From Salinibacterium sp. (GTDB taxonomy: Bacteria; Actinomycetota; Actinomycetes; Actinomycetales; Microbacteriaceae), in contig SCSV01000011.1 in assembly GCA_004297555.1 (NCBI GenBank), positions 1-6,041 on the forward strand: DNA of 6,041 nt, given 5' to 3'. Both the position numbers and the translations under genes were made by a program. Under the pieces are notes generated by a model. The model worked only from the letters and a program-made list of their open reading frames with translations. It was not told the DNA's origin and searched no databases. Shown piece by piece: positions 5,156 to 6,041 of this stretch; the stretch's first letter is position 1, and each line of letters opens with the position of its first letter.

Positions 5156-5899
5156 CTACTCTGGAGGCCGACGGCGTGATCCTTCGCGAATTCGCAGCTT
5201 AAGTAGGATCCACAGGGCTTCTACGCCATCCCATGCCGTGATCTTCTTGCCTTCTTCGCGCGATCGAGCGCGATAGCTGATCGGCACCTCATACGGTCGG
5301 TACCCGCGCGCGAGAAGCTTCGCGGTGACCTCTGCTTCCATGCCGAACCCGCGTTCCTTGATCTTGAGAGATCGGTAGAGCTCTAGTGGCATGAGCTTGA
5401 AGCACGTCTCAAGATCGGAAATATAGGCGTTGAAGAGGATGTTTGCGGCGAGCGTAACACCCTTATTCCCCATCACATACCAGAACGAATATGACGTGTG
5501 ACTTCCAAAACTCCGGGTGCCAAACACTACTCGAGCTTCACCGGCAAGCACTGGTTCGAGAAGGCTTGGAATTTCCTTCGGAGAGTACTCTTCGTCGGCG
5601 TCGCACACGACCATGTATTCGCCGGCGGCTTCCACGGCGGCGCGACTGATCGCCGCGCCCTTGCCGCGATTGACCGGCTGATGGAACACGCGCACATGCG
5701 GGTTGTCGACGGCATCCAAGATCTCGGCTGTGGCGTCTTTGCTTCCGTCATTGACGATGACAATTTCATAACTCACCGGAAACTCGACCGCGAGCAGTCG
5801 GTCGAGCATCTTCTCGAGAGTCGCCGCCTCGTTGTAGACGGGCATGAGGATGGAGAGGCGGGGCTCGTGGGTTTCGCCCGCCGGCTCATTTTGTTTCAC
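5156..5899 (-). CDS. Family 2 glycosyltransferase (DPM/DPG-synthase-like)
   Basis: A 247-residue GT-A fold transferase that moves a sugar from a nucleotide donor, probably to a polyprenyl phosphate or a membrane glycan precursor on the cytoplasmic side. Seen: LSILMPVYNEAATLEKML (15-32), the nucleotide-binding VIVNDGSKDAT (47-57), NRGKGAAISRA (77-87), the DxD-type metal site CDADEEYSP (99-107), FGTRSFG (126-132), SDLETCFKLMP (161-171), GFGMEAEVTAKLLARGY (184-200) and SREEGKKITAWDG (213-225). There is no C-terminal membrane pair, unlike ArnC/GtrB types, so it is peripheral. The length matches soluble dolichol-phosphate-mannose-synthase-like enzymes. The start is GTG at 5899 with GGAG five bases upstream, inside the end of the preceding SDR gene (14-bp overlap), showing translational coupling. 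Donor and acceptor are unknown. Confidence 0.9.
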   Translation of the reverse strand: MKQNEPAGETHEPRLSILMPVYNEAATLEKMLDRLLAVEFPVSYEIVIVNDGSKDATAEILDAVDNPHVRVFHQPVNRGKGAAISRAAVEAAGEYMVVCDADEEYSPKEIPSLLEPVLAGEARVVFGTRSFGSHTSYSFWYVMGNKGVTLAANILFNAYISDLETCFKLMPLELYRSLKIKERGFGMEAEVTAKLLARGYRPYEVPISYRARSREEGKKITAWDGVEALWILLKLRIREGSRRRPPE

Positions 5900-6041
5900 G
5901 CTGGCTCCGATACCACTGGATTGTTTCTCCTAGGCCTTCGTCGACGTGCACCTCCGGCACCCAACCCAACAGTTTTGTCGCCTTTGAGATGTTGGGTTTC
6001 CGTCGTTCCGGATCGTCCACCGGTCGGGGATGAAATTCTAT
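5886..6041 (-). CDS. SDR-family NAD-dependent epimerase/decarboxylase (UDP-glucuronate decarboxylase type), C-terminal end
   Basis: The last 51 codons and TGA stop (5888-5886) of a gene entering from the right edge. The peptide contains RPVDDPERRKPNISKATKLL and then GWVPEVHVDEGLGETIQWYR. The pattern DDPxxRKPxIxKAxxLLGWxPxVxxxEGLxxTI is the typical tail of extended SDR sugar-nucleotide enzymes, closest from memory to UDP-glucuronate decarboxylase (UDP-xylose synthase); dTDP-glucose 4,6-dehydratases and UDP-glucose 4-epimerases are less similar here. The catalytic YxxxK and the Rossmann glycine motif lie outside the window, so the exact reaction is inferred. It overlaps the glycosyltransferase by 14 bp in a different frame, so both are one operon and probably serve the same glycan. 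Confidence 0.8.
   Translation of the reverse strand: MEFHPRPVDDPERRKPNISKATKLLGWVPEVHVDEGLGETIQWYRSQRETK

Noticed and set aside
1182..5899. Asp-Ala pairs are mostly written GAT-GC rather than GAC-GC (7 of 10 by hand), although GAC is the main Asp codon in the GH13 gene.
   Set aside because: The sample is too small and the IMPase-family gene uses GAT freely, so a codon-pair rule cannot be claimed without a genome-wide count.

Overview
The window is high-GC, gene-dense DNA. CCA-less tRNA genes, GTG/TTG starts, probable leaderless genes and an M23 peptidase with a cytoplasmic Ala/Pro tail point to an actinobacterium, probably Micrococcales/Microbacteriaceae. That placement rests on sequence style alone; no marker gene is present.

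Layout, left to right. Positions 1-930 (minus) hold the first 310 codons of a membrane acyltransferase (OafA type) that runs off the left edge. Its only plausible start is a TTG one base from the 3' end of tRNA-Met(CAT) (932-1005). That tRNA follows tRNA-Thr(GGT) (1037-1108) on the same strand. A 73-bp gap separates tRNA-Thr from a divergent GH13 alpha-glucosidase (1182-2861, plus). This gene runs tail to tail into a membrane-anchored M23 endopeptidase (2858-4102, minus), and the two stop codons share four bases. The 203-bp gap upstream of the peptidase holds several stem-loops, a possible promoter, and a 22-codon small ORF with a strong Shine-Dalgarno whose stop codon overlaps the peptidase GTG. 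Next come an inositol-monophosphatase-family enzyme (4306-5103), a GT2 glycosyltransferase (5156-5899) and the C-terminus of a UDP-glucuronate-decarboxylase-type SDR (5886-6041), all on the minus strand.

Functional picture. The SDR and glycosyltransferase overlap by 14 bp and so form one translational unit that makes a nucleotide sugar and transfers a sugar to a lipid or glycan carrier. The phosphatase, peptidase and acyltransferase also fit cell-envelope work (inositol lipids or sugar phosphates, peptidoglycan remodelling, glycan O-acylation). The GH13 enzyme is intracellular alpha-glucoside catabolism and is probably independent.

I see no mobile element, CRISPR array, defence system or clearly new multi-gene system. 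The most interesting points are small-scale: the acyltransferase abutting a tRNA, the small ORF coupled to the peptidase, the tRNA-Thr with unusual tertiary-contact bases, and two genes with the same -10-to-start spacing expected of leaderless mRNAs.
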